A stretch of DNA of 64,000 bases, taken from positions 62,001 to 126,000 of the forward strand of contig NZ_JAFCKB010000018.1 of NCBI RefSeq assembly GCF_018130615.1. The letters run 5' to 3'. A model generated the notes under the pieces. The model did not search any database. It saw only the letters and a list, made by a program, of their open reading frames with translations, and was not told the DNA's origin. Below, piece after piece: positions 54,208 to 62,782 of the stretch. The number at the start of each line of letters is the position of its first letter. Positions within the stretch are counted from its first letter, which is position 1. The position numbers were made by a program, and so were the translations under genes. Source of the DNA: Bradyrhizobium manausense (GTDB taxonomy: Bacteria > Pseudomonadota > Alphaproteobacteria > Rhizobiales > Xanthobacteraceae).

Positions 54208-54903
54208 GTGACCAGATTTAAGACAAGCGCGATCTTTGCAATTTTGGCGACGTCTGCGGCCGCCCTTGCCGCATCGCCTGCCCGAGCCGATTTCGTGTTC
54301 GCAAACGACATCAACGGCGTGGTTCCGGGAAGCAATCCCGTTGCGGCGAGTGTCAACATGAGTCAGACCGCGACGACCGTAGCCGGTCACACATTCTATG
54401 GAATGTCTGGATCGGTGAAGATCGACTTCATGGCGAATGTCGACGTTTCGACCGCGAATGGGGCGGCGTCCATCGACGGGATCAAGAACAAGGGCACGAT
54501 CACCCCGATCAATACGCTTTGGATCACGCCTGAAAACGGAACAGCGTTCAACGAGTTCTCGTTCCGCGGGGCGGTGCACACGAATGCCGATCAGTTCATT
54601 ACGGTGACGATAACGGATCAGCACGGTTCTGTATTCAACTTCAAGATTACTGATAACGGCGACTTTTCGCCGATCGGTTTTGAAGCAAAGAAGGGGACCG
54701 GCGAGCTGATCAAGTCGATCACGATCCAGGGCCAGGGGTTGGGTTTCGACGACTTCAAGCAACTTGGCTTCGGTCTTTATCCGGACGCTGTGACCGCCGT
54801 TCCCGAAGCGTCAACCTGGGCGATGATGCTGTTCGGCTTTGCCGGCGTCGGCTTCGTAGCCTATCGCAAGAAGGCCAGAGCCGCCGGTCTTCGTCTCGCC
54901 TGA
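54208..54903 (+). CDS. PEPxxWA-CTERM sorting-domain exported protein
   Basis: A 231-residue exported protein. Signal peptide ([21 protein letters not shown], cleavage near residue 27). The mature region is rich in Thr, Asn and beta-strand-like sequence. The C-terminus is a complete PEP-CTERM tripartite signal: PEASTWAMM, hydrophobic helix ([12 protein letters not shown]) and basic tail (RKKAR). In the PEPxxWA subtype the signal is read by an exosortase/archaeosortase and proteins are linked to extracellular matrix. The GTG start has AGGGAG eight bases upstream. Base composition of the gene is less GC-rich than its neighbours, hinting at transfer. The cargo's function is unknown. Confidence 0.85.
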   Translation: MTRFKTSAIFAILATSAAALAASPARADFVFANDINGVVPGSNPVAASVNMSQTATTVAGHTFYGMSGSVKIDFMANVDVSTANGAASIDGIKNKGTITPINTLWITPENGTAFNEFSFRGAVHTNADQFITVTITDQHGSVFNFKITDNGDFSPIGFEAKKGTGELIKSITIQGQGLGFDDFKQLGFGLYPDAVTAVPEASTWAMMLFGFAGVGFVAYRKKARAAGLRLA

Positions 54904-54919
54904 GCCGATACAAATATCG

Positions 54920-54943
54920 ACGGCCGTCCGATCGGGCGGCCGT
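54920..54943 (+). terminator. Rho-independent-like terminator
   Basis: ACGGCCGTCC and GGGCGGCCGT pair over ten positions (one G-U) around GATC, 17 bases after the PEPxxWA-CTERM stop, followed by GTTCCTTTG. Confidence 0.65.
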
Positions 54944-55019
54944 GTTCCTTTGCAGCCACGATTTCGCATCATAGGGACGGCAGCCGTCGGCCAATTCCGA
55001 CCGCCGGCTGCAAACGAGG

Positions 55020-55403
55020 CTATCCCGCAAAATCCTCTGGCCTGAGCTCGATCGGCTTGCCGTGCGGGGTGCGGTCCGCAGCATGATCCCAGGCGTCGCG
55101 GTAGCGATGCAGCGTATCCATTGATGCGACGCCCTTGCGTGCGACGAGGCCCTCGAGCGTGGCGAGCCAGTGCAGATAATACGTGTCGCCCGTGTCAGGA
55201 TCCCCCGCGGCCTGGGCACGCTGGATCTCGTCCGCCAGCGCTGCGGCCCATTCCGGCCAGGTGAATACGCCACGGTCATGCAGCGTGAGCGCCATCGCGA
55301 AGGCGTGCGCCTCCCAGGGCGCGCGGAACACCGGGCCGTCGTCATCGCGCGGGATGCTTGGAATAGCCGTAGTCACGGCGGCAGCGAGCGTGCTGCTCAT
55401 CAT
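55020..55403 (-). CDS. nitrile hydratase accessory protein (P14K/NhlE-like activator)
   Basis: A 127-residue protein of the nitrile hydratase beta-like N-terminal family, needed for cobalt insertion and cysteine oxidation of the alpha subunit in Co-type enzymes. 'GPVFRAPWEAHAFAMALTLHDRGVFTWPEWAAALADEI' and 'YYLHWLATLEGLVARKG' are typical. Its ATG overlaps the beta-subunit stop, so the three genes are translationally coupled. A basic C-terminal tail, found in some activators, is not seen here. Third gene of the operon. Confidence 0.88.
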   Translation of the reverse strand: MMSSTLAAAVTTAIPSIPRDDDGPVFRAPWEAHAFAMALTLHDRGVFTWPEWAAALADEIQRAQAAGDPDTGDTYYLHWLATLEGLVARKGVASMDTLHRYRDAWDHAADRTPHGKPIELRPEDFAG

Positions 55404-56059
55404 GCCGGATCCAGATAAGGCTCGAACGCGTCGATCGAGACCTTTAGCGTGGGATCACCATCCGCGCCCCAGAGATCGCGCCCCTCGAACACGACCGTGT
55501 AGAGCCATTGCGGATTTTCGCCGAGCTCCATCGCCGCCGAGTCCGGAAACACATGGCAGCCGTGGTTCAGCTCCACGACGCCGACATGACCGCGGACATA
55601 GCGCGGCAGCCGTGTGTGCGTGGTCGGATGAATGTTTTTCGCGCGCACGCGATCACCGATGTTGAATTTGGCGGGCGCAGGGGCCGGGCGGGCGAACTGG
55701 CCGCGCACCATGATGCGCTCGACATTGGCGAGATCGAACTTGCCGTGCATCAGCGCCTTGCCTGGCTTCATCGCGTGGCCGGCGGTAACCTCCTCGCGGG
55801 TGAGGTAGCCCTTCGCGATCAGCATCTCCTCGAGGCCGAGGAACCACTTCTTGTAGTAGGAGCTCGAGAGATAGACGTGCGGCGGAATCATCTCGCGATA
55901 GAAGCGCGACGTGTCGATGTTGAACGCGCCGGCGGCGCCCATCGCGCGCACCATCGCCAGCACGCGGGACTCCCACGCCTCGTGGAATACCGGCTCGTTC
56001 GGCTCCGGCTCGACCTTGCCGAAGCCATCCATGCCGCCCATGTCGTGCACGCCGTTCAC
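55400..56059 (-). CDS. nthB: nitrile hydratase subunit beta
   Basis: Structural subunit of nitrile hydratase (nitrile + water to amide), 219 residues. GTG 56059 is used: it overlaps the alpha stop (GTGA) and gives the family N-terminus [13 protein letters not shown]. Further blocks are [19 protein letters not shown], '[22 protein letters not shown]', [23 protein letters not shown] and [10 protein letters not shown], including the beta arginines near the active site (RY/R in the SH3-like barrel). It pairs with the alpha subunit encoded immediately upstream. Confidence 0.95.
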   Translation of the reverse strand: MNGVHDMGGMDGFGKVEPEPNEPVFHEAWESRVLAMVRAMGAAGAFNIDTSRFYREMIPPHVYLSSSYYKKWFLGLEEMLIAKGYLTREEVTAGHAMKPGKALMHGKFDLANVERIMVRGQFARPAPAPAKFNIGDRVRAKNIHPTTHTRLPRYVRGHVGVVELNHGCHVFPDSAAMELGENPQWLYTVVFEGRDLWGADGDPTLKVSIDAFEPYLDPA

Positions 56060-56682
56060 GACGCCGCTCCGGGTGTCCTGGGAAAACCGGTCCCAATCAT
56101 GGAGTCGCGCGTGACAAGCGCGGCGAGCTGCTCCTCGCTCCAGCCTTCGGTGCCCGCGGGGCGCATCGGCAGCACGAGGAAGCGCGTCTCGGCCGTGGAA
56201 TCCCACACGCGGATTTCAGTGTCCTTCGGCACGCTCACGCCAAAATCGGCGAGCACGCCGCGCGGGTCTTTCACCGCGCGCGAGCGGTACGGCGAGGCCT
56301 TGTACCAGACCGGCGGCAACCCCAGCATTTCCCAGGGGTAGCAGGAGCACAGCGTGCACACGACCATGTTGTGACGCTCAGGCGTATTCTCGACCACGAC
56401 GAGATGATCGCCGACGCGGCTGACATGACCGAGCGTGCCGATCGCCCTGGAGCCGTCCTCCAGCAGCGCTTTCTTGAACGCCGGATCGGTCCACGCCTTG
56501 GCGACGACGCGCGCCCCGTTGTGCGGGCCGATCTTGGTTTCATAGGCCTGGATGATGGCGTCGAGCGCGGCCGGCTCGACATACCCTTTTTCGGTCAAGA
56601 TCGTCTCGAGCGCGCGCACGCGCAGCTCGGTCTCCGACAGCTCTGAGTGATCGTGATCGTGGTCGTGATGATGCTCGTTCAT
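56056..56682 (-). CDS. nthA: cobalt-type nitrile hydratase subunit alpha
   Basis: Catalytic metal-binding subunit, 208 residues. The claw motif is [24 protein letters not shown] with threonine marks the Co(III) type (Fe-type has serine); the second and third cysteines are those oxidised in the mature enzyme. '[19 protein letters not shown]' and [17 protein letters not shown] are conserved. The N-terminus is unusual, with a His/Asp run (HHHDHDHDH at residues 4-12) that could bind metal. ATG 56682 is preferred, as upstream codons lack similarity. Amidase genes are not in the window. Confidence 0.95.
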   Translation of the reverse strand: MNEHHHDHDHDHSELSETELRVRALETILTEKGYVEPAALDAIIQAYETKIGPHNGARVVAKAWTDPAFKKALLEDGSRAIGTLGHVSRVGDHLVVVENTPERHNMVVCTLCSCYPWEMLGLPPVWYKASPYRSRAVKDPRGVLADFGVSVPKDTEIRVWDSTAETRFLVLPMRPAGTEGWSEEQLAALVTRDSMIGTGFPRTPGAAS

Positions 56683-56745
56683 AGCCTCGAAGATAGTCCG
56701 AGAATCCGGGCCTTGTCGAGGCGAAGACTCTGCTAACATCGCGCC

Positions 56746-57504
56746 ATGGGCTGGGCCAAACAAACCGGAATCACCGCCGCGATCGCTGCTTTCGTCGCAT
56801 TCTCGGCGCAGGATGCGCGCGCTGCGAATGGCGCCTATGCGGTGGATGCCGCCGACATCTCCGAGGTCGGCTCCTGCAAAGTGGAAAGCTGGATGTCGAT
56901 GGCGACCAACACCGACTTCGCGGGAGTCGCCAATCCCTCCTGCGTCGTCGATCCCTTCAGGCCGATCGAGCTGAGCATGCAGACGATCCGGTCCCGCAGC
57001 GACGGCGATTGGAGCACCACCATTGCACCGAAAGCCAAGACCAACTTCATCCCGACCGGGATCGGCCGGTGGGGGTTGTCGGCCTATGGCGGCGGATCAT
57101 TCGACGCGGCGACCGGCGAAATGCTGACCGCCTTTGCCGTCATCCCTGCAACGTTCCGCCTTTCCGAAACCACGCGTATCAACGTCAATGGCGGCTGGCT
57201 CTGGGATCGCACCTTGGATCGCCACTATCTGACCTACGGCATCGGTTTCGACTGGAAGTTCACCGACACCTTGCAATGGACGATCGAGGCCTACGGCCAG
57301 GCCGGCGCTTCCGAAGTCCAGAGCGTCATCCAGCCGCGCTTCCAGACCGGAATCCGCTACCGGCCAAACGAGATCTTCTCCGTCGATGTGATCTACGGCC
57401 GCAACATCGCCGGCGAGAATGCCAACTGGATCACACTCGGCACCACCATTCGCTTTCCGGTTGGTGGCAGTGAGCCGGAACACCGGCGCACCGGACATTT
57501 GTGA
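56746..57504 (+). CDS. predicted outer-membrane beta-barrel or exported hypothetical protein
   Basis: A 252-residue protein with a signal peptide ([17 protein letters not shown], cleavage near residue 27). The rest alternates hydrophobic/polar residues in strand-like blocks ending in aromatic residues ([58 protein letters not shown]), which suggests a small beta-barrel. Two cysteines are near the N-terminus of the mature protein. It diverges from nthA over 63 bases and its stop overlaps a possible GTG start of the crotonase frame. No family assigned. Confidence 0.7.
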   Translation: MGWAKQTGITAAIAAFVAFSAQDARAANGAYAVDAADISEVGSCKVESWMSMATNTDFAGVANPSCVVDPFRPIELSMQTIRSRSDGDWSTTIAPKAKTNFIPTGIGRWGLSAYGGGSFDAATGEMLTAFAVIPATFRLSETTRINVNGGWLWDRTLDRHYLTYGIGFDWKFTDTLQWTIEAYGQAGASEVQSVIQPRFQTGIRYRPNEIFSVDVIYGRNIAGENANWITLGTTIRFPVGGSEPEHRRTGHL

Positions 57505-57551
57505 GCGATCCAAAACCAAGATCCGGGACCAACAAGAGCAGGAGCCTTGCC

Positions 57552-58358
57552 TTGACGGACTATGTGACGATTGAGAAGGGGCACGGGCCGGAGGGACGGA
57601 TCGCGATCGTGCGGTTCGACCGCCATGACGGCATCAACGCGCTGTCGCCCGAAGCGCTGCGCCAGCTCACGGCGGCGGCGCGGAGCTTTGAAGACGACGA
57701 GACAACCTCCGTCGTGGTGCTGACAGGCAGCACCAGCGCGTTCAGCGCCGGCTTCGACCTCAAGGATGCCGAAGGCCGCTCGCGCAAAGAGATGGATCTC
57801 GGCGCGCGGCGGCGGCATCTCAAGCTCGGGCCGCGCCTGACACGCGCCTGGCAGGAGATGGAGCAGATCACGATCGCGGCGATCGAGGGCTTTTGCGTCG
57901 GCGGCGGCGTGGCGCTTGCGGTCGCACTCGACTTCCGCGTCATAGGGCGCGACGCGCATCTGCGCGTGCCCGAGATCGGGCTCGGCATGAACATGAGCTG
58001 GCAGAGCGTCCCGCGGATGCTGCACCTGATGGGGCCGGCCCGCACCAAGCAGGCGGTGATCCTTGCCGATGAGCGCGTCTCCGCCGACGAGGCCTATGAA
58101 TGGGGCCTGGTCGAGCAGGTCGTCGACCCCGGCCATGCCTTCGATGCCGCCATGGAACTGGCTCGCAAGGTGGCCGCGCAGCCGCCGCTCTCGGTCGCCA
58201 TGACCAAGTTGACCGTCAACCGGCTCGCGCATGCGCTGGATGACCTCGCCAGCCACATGGATGTCGACCAGTTCGCGCTGGCAAGCCTGAGCGAGGACCA
58301 CAAGGAGGGCGTCGAGGCGTTCCTCAGCCGCCGCAAGCCAAGGTTCCGAGGACGGTAG
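57552..58358 (+). CDS. enoyl-CoA hydratase/isomerase (crotonase) family protein
   Basis: A 268-residue crotonase-fold protein acting on acyl-CoA thioesters. TTG 57552 has AGGAG seven bases upstream and gives the usual N-terminus (TDYVTIEKG); GTG 57501 would add 17 residues. Oxyanion-hole blocks are SAFSAGFDLKD and IEGFCVGGGVALAVALDFRV, then RVPEIGLGM. The Glu corresponding to rat hydratase Glu144 (usually GGGCE) is replaced by Ala in GGGVA, while the second Glu (PE) is kept. Hydration is therefore doubtful; isomerase or another crotonase reaction is more likely. The substrate is unknown. Confidence 0.85.
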   Translation: MTDYVTIEKGHGPEGRIAIVRFDRHDGINALSPEALRQLTAAARSFEDDETTSVVVLTGSTSAFSAGFDLKDAEGRSRKEMDLGARRRHLKLGPRLTRAWQEMEQITIAAIEGFCVGGGVALAVALDFRVIGRDAHLRVPEIGLGMNMSWQSVPRMLHLMGPARTKQAVILADERVSADEAYEWGLVEQVVDPGHAFDAAMELARKVAAQPPLSVAMTKLTVNRLAHALDDLASHMDVDQFALASLSEDHKEGVEAFLSRRKPRFRGR

Positions 58359-58460
58359 ATCCCGTCCCATTGATCAAGCCGCGGACAATCCGTATACGCC
58401 GCGCGGGGAAGGCCCGGCCAACGGGCCGCACGATACCGAGGCGATTGAGGGGGAGGGCGC

Positions 58461-59936
58461 ATGACCGCCAGTTCGCAGGCACCTGAGGCGAAAGGCTTTC
58501 GCTGGAAACTCATTGCGCCGCTCGTGGTGTGGCTGGCGATCTATCTGTTGCCGGTGCCGGCAGGCCTCAACGTGAATCAGTGGCACTATTTTGCCGTGTT
58601 CGCGGCCGTCATCACCGGGCTGATCCTGGAATCGATGCCGGTGGGCGCGGTCGGCCTGATCGGACTCACCGTCGCCGGCGTCGGCGGTTACATCGATGCC
58701 GATCCCAACAAATCGCTGCGCTGGATGCTGGCGGGTTTTGCGGAGAGCACGGTGTGGCTGATCGTCGGCGCCTTCGTATTCTCGATCGGCTACCGCAAGA
58801 GCCAGCTCGGCCGGCGCATCGCGCTGGTGCTGGTGCAGAAGCTCGGCCGCAACACGCTCGGGCTCGGCTATGCGGTCGCGATGTCGGACTTCCTGCTCGC
58901 ACCCGCGACGCCGTCCAACACCGCGCGCAGCGGCGGCATCGTCTATCCCATCATCAGCAACATCCCGCGCATCTATGGCTCCGAGCCCGGACCGACCGCC
59001 GGCAAGATCGGCACTTATGTGATGTGGACCGCGTTCGCGGCAACCGCAATCACCAGCTCGCTGTTCTTCACTGCGCTCGCGCCCAATGCGGCAGCGCTTG
59101 CGATCGCCAAGAAGACCGTCGGCGTCGAGGTGAGCTGGGCGCAATGGTTCATGGGCTTTGCGCCGCTCGGCATCCTCCTGATGATCATCGTGCCGCTGCT
59201 CGGCTATCTCGTTTGCCGTCCCGAGGTGAAGCGCAGTCCCGAGATCTCCGAATGGGCAGCGAAGGAGCTCGGCGAGATGGGCCCGATGTCGCGCAACGAG
59301 TGGATCATGCTGGCACTGATCGTGCTCGCGATGTTCATGTGGATCGCGGGCTCGAGCCCTGACATCCGTGTGCCCTTGCTCGGCTCGAACTTCGTCAATG
59401 CCACCACGGTCGTGTTCATCGTGATCTCCCTGATGCTGGTGACCGGCGTGATCGAGTTTGCCGACATTGTCAGTGAGAAGGGCGCCTGGGAAGTGTTCTT
59501 CTATTTCACCTCGCTGCTGACGCTCGCCTCGGGGCTGAACGAGATCGGCTTCATCAAATGGTTCGCCAATGAATTTGCAAAGCCGCTCACGGGGCTCGCA
59601 CCGTCGACTGCGATGATCCTGCTGGTCGCGCTGTTCTTCTGGATCCATTATTTCTTCTCGAGCATCACCTCGCATGCGGCTGCCGTGCTGCCGGTGGTGC
59701 TCGCGGTCGGCTCCGGCATCCCAGATCTCCCCGTGACGACGCTTGCGATGCTCTGCATGTATTCGCTCGGCCTGATGGGCGTGATCTCGCCTTACGCCAC
59801 CGGGCCGGCGCCGATGTATTATGGCAGCGGCTATATCGGGAAGGGCCAGTTCTGGGGCTTTGGCCTGTTGTTCGGGGTGCTCTATTTCGCCGGGCTGCTG
59901 GCGATCGTGCTGCCCTGGCTGGCAATGGTCCGGTGA
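58461..59936 (+). CDS. DASS/SLC13 family anion transporter (2-oxoglutarate/malate translocator type)
   Basis: A 491-residue inner-membrane transporter with about 12-14 hydrophobic segments. Family motifs include APATPSNTARSGGIVYPI (the SNT-type substrate/Na site), 'VFFYFTSLLTLASGLNEIGFIKW' and LMGVISPYATGPAPMYYGSGYI (second SxT-like re-entrant site, with S-x-x-T). This CitT/YbhI/SodiT-like clade usually exchanges or imports dicarboxylates such as 2-oxoglutarate, malate or citrate. GAGGGGGAGG precedes the ATG. Likely co-transcribed with the crotonase, 102 bases away; no functional link is evident. Confidence 0.88.
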   Translation: MTASSQAPEAKGFRWKLIAPLVVWLAIYLLPVPAGLNVNQWHYFAVFAAVITGLILESMPVGAVGLIGLTVAGVGGYIDADPNKSLRWMLAGFAESTVWLIVGAFVFSIGYRKSQLGRRIALVLVQKLGRNTLGLGYAVAMSDFLLAPATPSNTARSGGIVYPIISNIPRIYGSEPGPTAGKIGTYVMWTAFAATAITSSLFFTALAPNAAALAIAKKTVGVEVSWAQWFMGFAPLGILLMIIVPLLGYLVCRPEVKRSPEISEWAAKELGEMGPMSRNEWIMLALIVLAMFMWIAGSSPDIRVPLLGSNFVNATTVVFIVISLMLVTGVIEFADIVSEKGAWEVFFYFTSLLTLASGLNEIGFIKWFANEFAKPLTGLAPSTAMILLVALFFWIHYFFSSITSHAAAVLPVVLAVGSGIPDLPVTTLAMLCMYSLGLMGVISPYATGPAPMYYGSGYIGKGQFWGFGLLFGVLYFAGLLAIVLPWLAMVR

Positions 59937-60166
59937 GCCTGCCGCAGGCCGATAGTACCGGAAGACGAATTTTCTGCTGGGGCAGGAGATTGGGAAAACT
60001 TCGCCCAATCCCCGCAAATATCTGACATTGCAAGAAAGACCGGAAAAGGCGATGGTGCACTGCAATGCAGCGTCGCCATCGGCACCCTGCCATTGTTCCA
60101 CCCTCCGTCGTTTTGGAACGACCTGGTTCTCGCGAGCCTTTCGGGCGGGCGAGCTAAACATCGTGC

Positions 60167-61300
60167 ATGAAAGCCGTTTCCATGAATGCGCACCCCTCGC
60201 TGGTGATCGGAGAGCCGGTCGAGATCCGAGACGCACCGGCGGAGCCGGAGGCGATGGTCCGCTTCGCTGATATCTCGAAGACCTATCCCGCGTATCGCGG
60301 CAAGCCCGGCGTCAACGCGCTGCAGGGCATCGACTTCGCGATTGCACGCGGCTCCATCACTGGCGTGATCGGCCGCTCCGGAGCCGGCAAGTCGAGCCTG
60401 GTCCGCCTCATCAACGGGCTGGAGAAGCCGACCACCGGCCGTGTCGTCGTCAACAACAGAGACATCTCGGCGCTCACGGGGCGGGACTTGCGGCTGGCGC
60501 AGCGGTCGATCGGCATGATCTTCCAGCATTTCAACCTGCTGTCCTCGCGCACCGCCGCCAACAACATCGCACTGCCGCTCGAAATCGCCGGCTGGTCCAA
60601 GGCCGATATCAAGGCCCGCGTGACCGAGCTGCTCGCCCTCGTCGGCATCGCCGACAAGCACGACCGTTATCCGTCGGAACTCTCTGGCGGCCAGAAGCAG
60701 CGCGTCGGTATCGCCCGCGCGCTGGCGACGCGGCCTAGCGTGCTATTGTCCGACGAGGCAACCTCCGCGCTCGATCCGCAGACCACCCGCGCGATTCTCG
60801 ATTTGCTTGCGAATATCAACCGCGAGCTCGGCGTGACCATCGTGCTGATCACCCACGAAATGTCCGTGGTGCGCCAGCTCGCGAAGGAAGTCGTAGTGTT
60901 GGATGCCGGCCGGGTCGTCGAGAGCGGCCACGTCGCCGACATCTTCACCCAACCCGAGCACCCGATCACGCAGTCGTTCCTGGCCGAGGTCACGGGCGAC
61001 AGCCTGCCGGTTTCGCTGGCCAGTCGGATCGTGCAGGAGCCGGGCAGCCACGCCGTGATCCGCGTCCAGGTGCGCGGGGCAGGAGCCGGCGATACCCTGA
61101 TTGCACGGCTCGCCCGCGAGCTCGGCCTCGACGTCTCGCTGCTGTCTGCGCGCATCGACGAGATCGGCGGCCAGCATGTCGGCTCGCTGGTGCTCGGCAT
61201 TCCCTTGAGTATTTCCGGCGGCGAAGACGCGGCGACGCGCACGCTGGCCTGGCTGTCTCAACATCAATTCCCGGCGGAGCGTCTTGGCTATGTCGCCTGA
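60167..61300 (+). CDS. metN: methionine ABC transporter ATP-binding protein MetN
   Basis: ATPase of the MetNI D/L-methionine importer, 377 residues. An N-terminal extension of about 25 residues precedes the nucleotide-binding domain: 'VRFADISKTYPAYRGKPGVNALQGIDF', Walker A GRSGAGKSS, signature LSGGQKQR, Walker B VLLSDEATSALDP, switch LITHEMSVV. The C-terminal NIL regulatory domain (about 290-377, 'DTLIARLARELGLDVSLLSARIDEIGGQHVGSLVLGI') binds methionine and causes transinhibition. ATG 60182 is an alternative start. The permease overlaps its end by 11 bases; metQ is not next to them. Confidence 0.93.
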   Translation: MKAVSMNAHPSLVIGEPVEIRDAPAEPEAMVRFADISKTYPAYRGKPGVNALQGIDFAIARGSITGVIGRSGAGKSSLVRLINGLEKPTTGRVVVNNRDISALTGRDLRLAQRSIGMIFQHFNLLSSRTAANNIALPLEIAGWSKADIKARVTELLALVGIADKHDRYPSELSGGQKQRVGIARALATRPSVLLSDEATSALDPQTTRAILDLLANINRELGVTIVLITHEMSVVRQLAKEVVVLDAGRVVESGHVADIFTQPEHPITQSFLAEVTGDSLPVSLASRIVQEPGSHAVIRVQVRGAGAGDTLIARLARELGLDVSLLSARIDEIGGQHVGSLVLGIPLSISGGEDAATRTLAWLSQHQFPAERLGYVA

Positions 61301-61955
61301 ACTCATCAACCTCATCATCCAGGCCACCTTCGAGAGCCTGTACATGGTCGGCATCGCCGCGCTGCTCGGCACCGCTTTCGGCCTGCCGCTCGGCGTCTTC
61401 CTTGCGACCAGCCGGAAAGGCGAATTGTTCGCAGCCCCGACGGTCAATCGCGTGCTCGGCATAGTCGTCAATGCGACGCGCTCGACGCCCTTCATCATTC
61501 TGGTCGTCGCCATCATCCCGTTTACGCGGCTGATCGCCGGCACCTCGATCGGCTCGACCGCGGCGATTGTGCCGCTGACGATCGCCTCAGCGCCGTTCAT
61601 TGCGCGCCTGGTCGAAGCTGCAATCCGCGAAGTCGATGGCGGCCTAATCGAGACCGCGTCCTCGTTCGGGGCTTCCCCAATCCAGATCGTGTTCAAGGTG
61701 CTGATCCCGGAGGCGCTGCCAGGCCTGCTGCTGGCGCTGACCCTCGCGGTCGTCAGCCTGCTCGGCTACTCCGCCATGGTCGGCGCCGTCGGCGGCGGCG
61801 GGCTTGGCGATCTTGGCATCCGTTACGGCTACCAGCGCTTCATGCCGGAGATGATGCTGGCCGTCGTCGTCGTGCTGATCGCGCTGGTGCAGCTCGTCCA
61901 GAGCGCAGGCGACTATCTGGCGCGACGGGTCAATCGCCGGCTGCGGCACCGCTGA
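61290..61955 (+). CDS. metI: methionine ABC transporter permease MetI
   Basis: A 221-residue permease with five membrane helices. MetI hallmarks are FESLYMVGIAALLGTAFGLPLGVFL at the N-terminus and 'ASSFGASPIQIVFKVLIPEALPGLL', the EAA coupling helix that contacts MetN. Also typical is YSAMVGAVGGGGLGDLGIRYGYQRF. ATG 61290 is used; the TTG six bases upstream is less likely. Overlap with metN shows coupling. The substrate-binding lipoprotein gene metQ, usually adjacent, is missing from the rest of the window. Confidence 0.94.
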   Translation: MSPELINLIIQATFESLYMVGIAALLGTAFGLPLGVFLATSRKGELFAAPTVNRVLGIVVNATRSTPFIILVVAIIPFTRLIAGTSIGSTAAIVPLTIASAPFIARLVEAAIREVDGGLIETASSFGASPIQIVFKVLIPEALPGLLLALTLAVVSLLGYSAMVGAVGGGGLGDLGIRYGYQRFMPEMMLAVVVVLIALVQLVQSAGDYLARRVNRRLRHR

Positions 61956-62013
61956 TCCGAACTCTGCTCGGGGACACCGAACAACTCAGGCGGCGCCTCG
62001 TGCAGCCACGAGG

Positions 62014-62580
62014 CTAGCGAAGGAGGGCCCCGGCAGACGCGTGCGGCCCAGCTGGCGGCAATGCAATCGAGGCCGGGCCTGCAACGAGACTGTCGAGATC
62101 GACCAGCAGCAGATCGGCAATGTGCGTGAGCTGGTGGAGCGGGATGCTGATCTCGCCGTTTTCGGCGCGAGCGATGAATTCGGGCGAGACCCCGACGTGG
62201 TTTGCAATCTGGGCCACGGTATAGCCGCGCGCCTCGCGGGCCCCCTTGACCTGCGTGCCGATATGGCGACGGTGCAGGACCTGCTCTTCCTCGGTCATCA
62301 TGAGGGCCTGCTCGTCCGCGCTCGCGACGCCCTCGGCGAAGGCGACCCCGAGCAACCGCCGCTTCTGCCAGGCGATCCGGCAAGCCTTTCGCAAGCCGTC
62401 GGCAAAGACCAGTGTGGCCTCCTTCGGAAACGCCAGCGACCAGTCGAGCCTCAGCCGCGCGCCGGTGCCGGACACATCGGCGATGGTGCAGGGGATGCTC
62501 ACGCTGCCCCTCGCGCCGTCGAACTCGATGATCCCGGTCCTGGCCGTGGTTTGCCTGGTCGCAGCGCGCAATTCGCTCAT
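62014..62580 (-). CDS. PilZ domain-XRE/HTH fusion regulator
   Basis: A 188-residue two-domain protein. The N-terminal half reads as PilZ: R-x-x-x-R at residues 5-9 and D-x-S-x-x-G in ADVSGTGARL (Asp35, Ser37, Gly40), then 'RIAWQKRRLLGVAFAEG', which closes the barrel. This predicts c-di-GMP binding. The C-terminal half (about 105-165) is a Cro/C1-type helix-turn-helix: IGTQVKGAREARGYTVAQIANHVGVSPEFIARAENGE. ATG 62580 is chosen because PilZ similarity begins right after it. Such a fusion suggests a transcription factor gated directly by c-di-GMP; this is inference. It is convergent to metI and divergent from a secreted protein. Confidence 0.8.
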   Translation of the reverse strand: MSELRAATRQTTARTGIIEFDGARGSVSIPCTIADVSGTGARLRLDWSLAFPKEATLVFADGLRKACRIAWQKRRLLGVAFAEGVASADEQALMMTEEEQVLHRRHIGTQVKGAREARGYTVAQIANHVGVSPEFIARAENGEISIPLHQLTHIADLLLVDLDSLVAGPASIALPPAGPHASAGALLR

Positions 62581-62782
62581 GGACGTCGCCCCCAAGATGC
62601 CCGGCACTTGCTGAAAAACTCTGCGGCCGATTTTACCGCCGGGTTTCCCGGGGCTCAATCGAACCCGTAGGCCATGGTGAAGGATTGGTTCCGGCCGGGC
62701 AGGGCCCACCGCGGGGGATGAACCTTCGGGTCCGGCACGGCCACAAAGACTGGAGTCGCTTCCTGGCCTTCCGGACATCGCA

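Noticed and set aside
60100-60166. Possible SAM-II riboswitch before metN
   Set aside because: GAGCTAAA near the start recalls the 3' end of SAM-II, but the pairing arms and the upstream conserved stretch could not be fitted.
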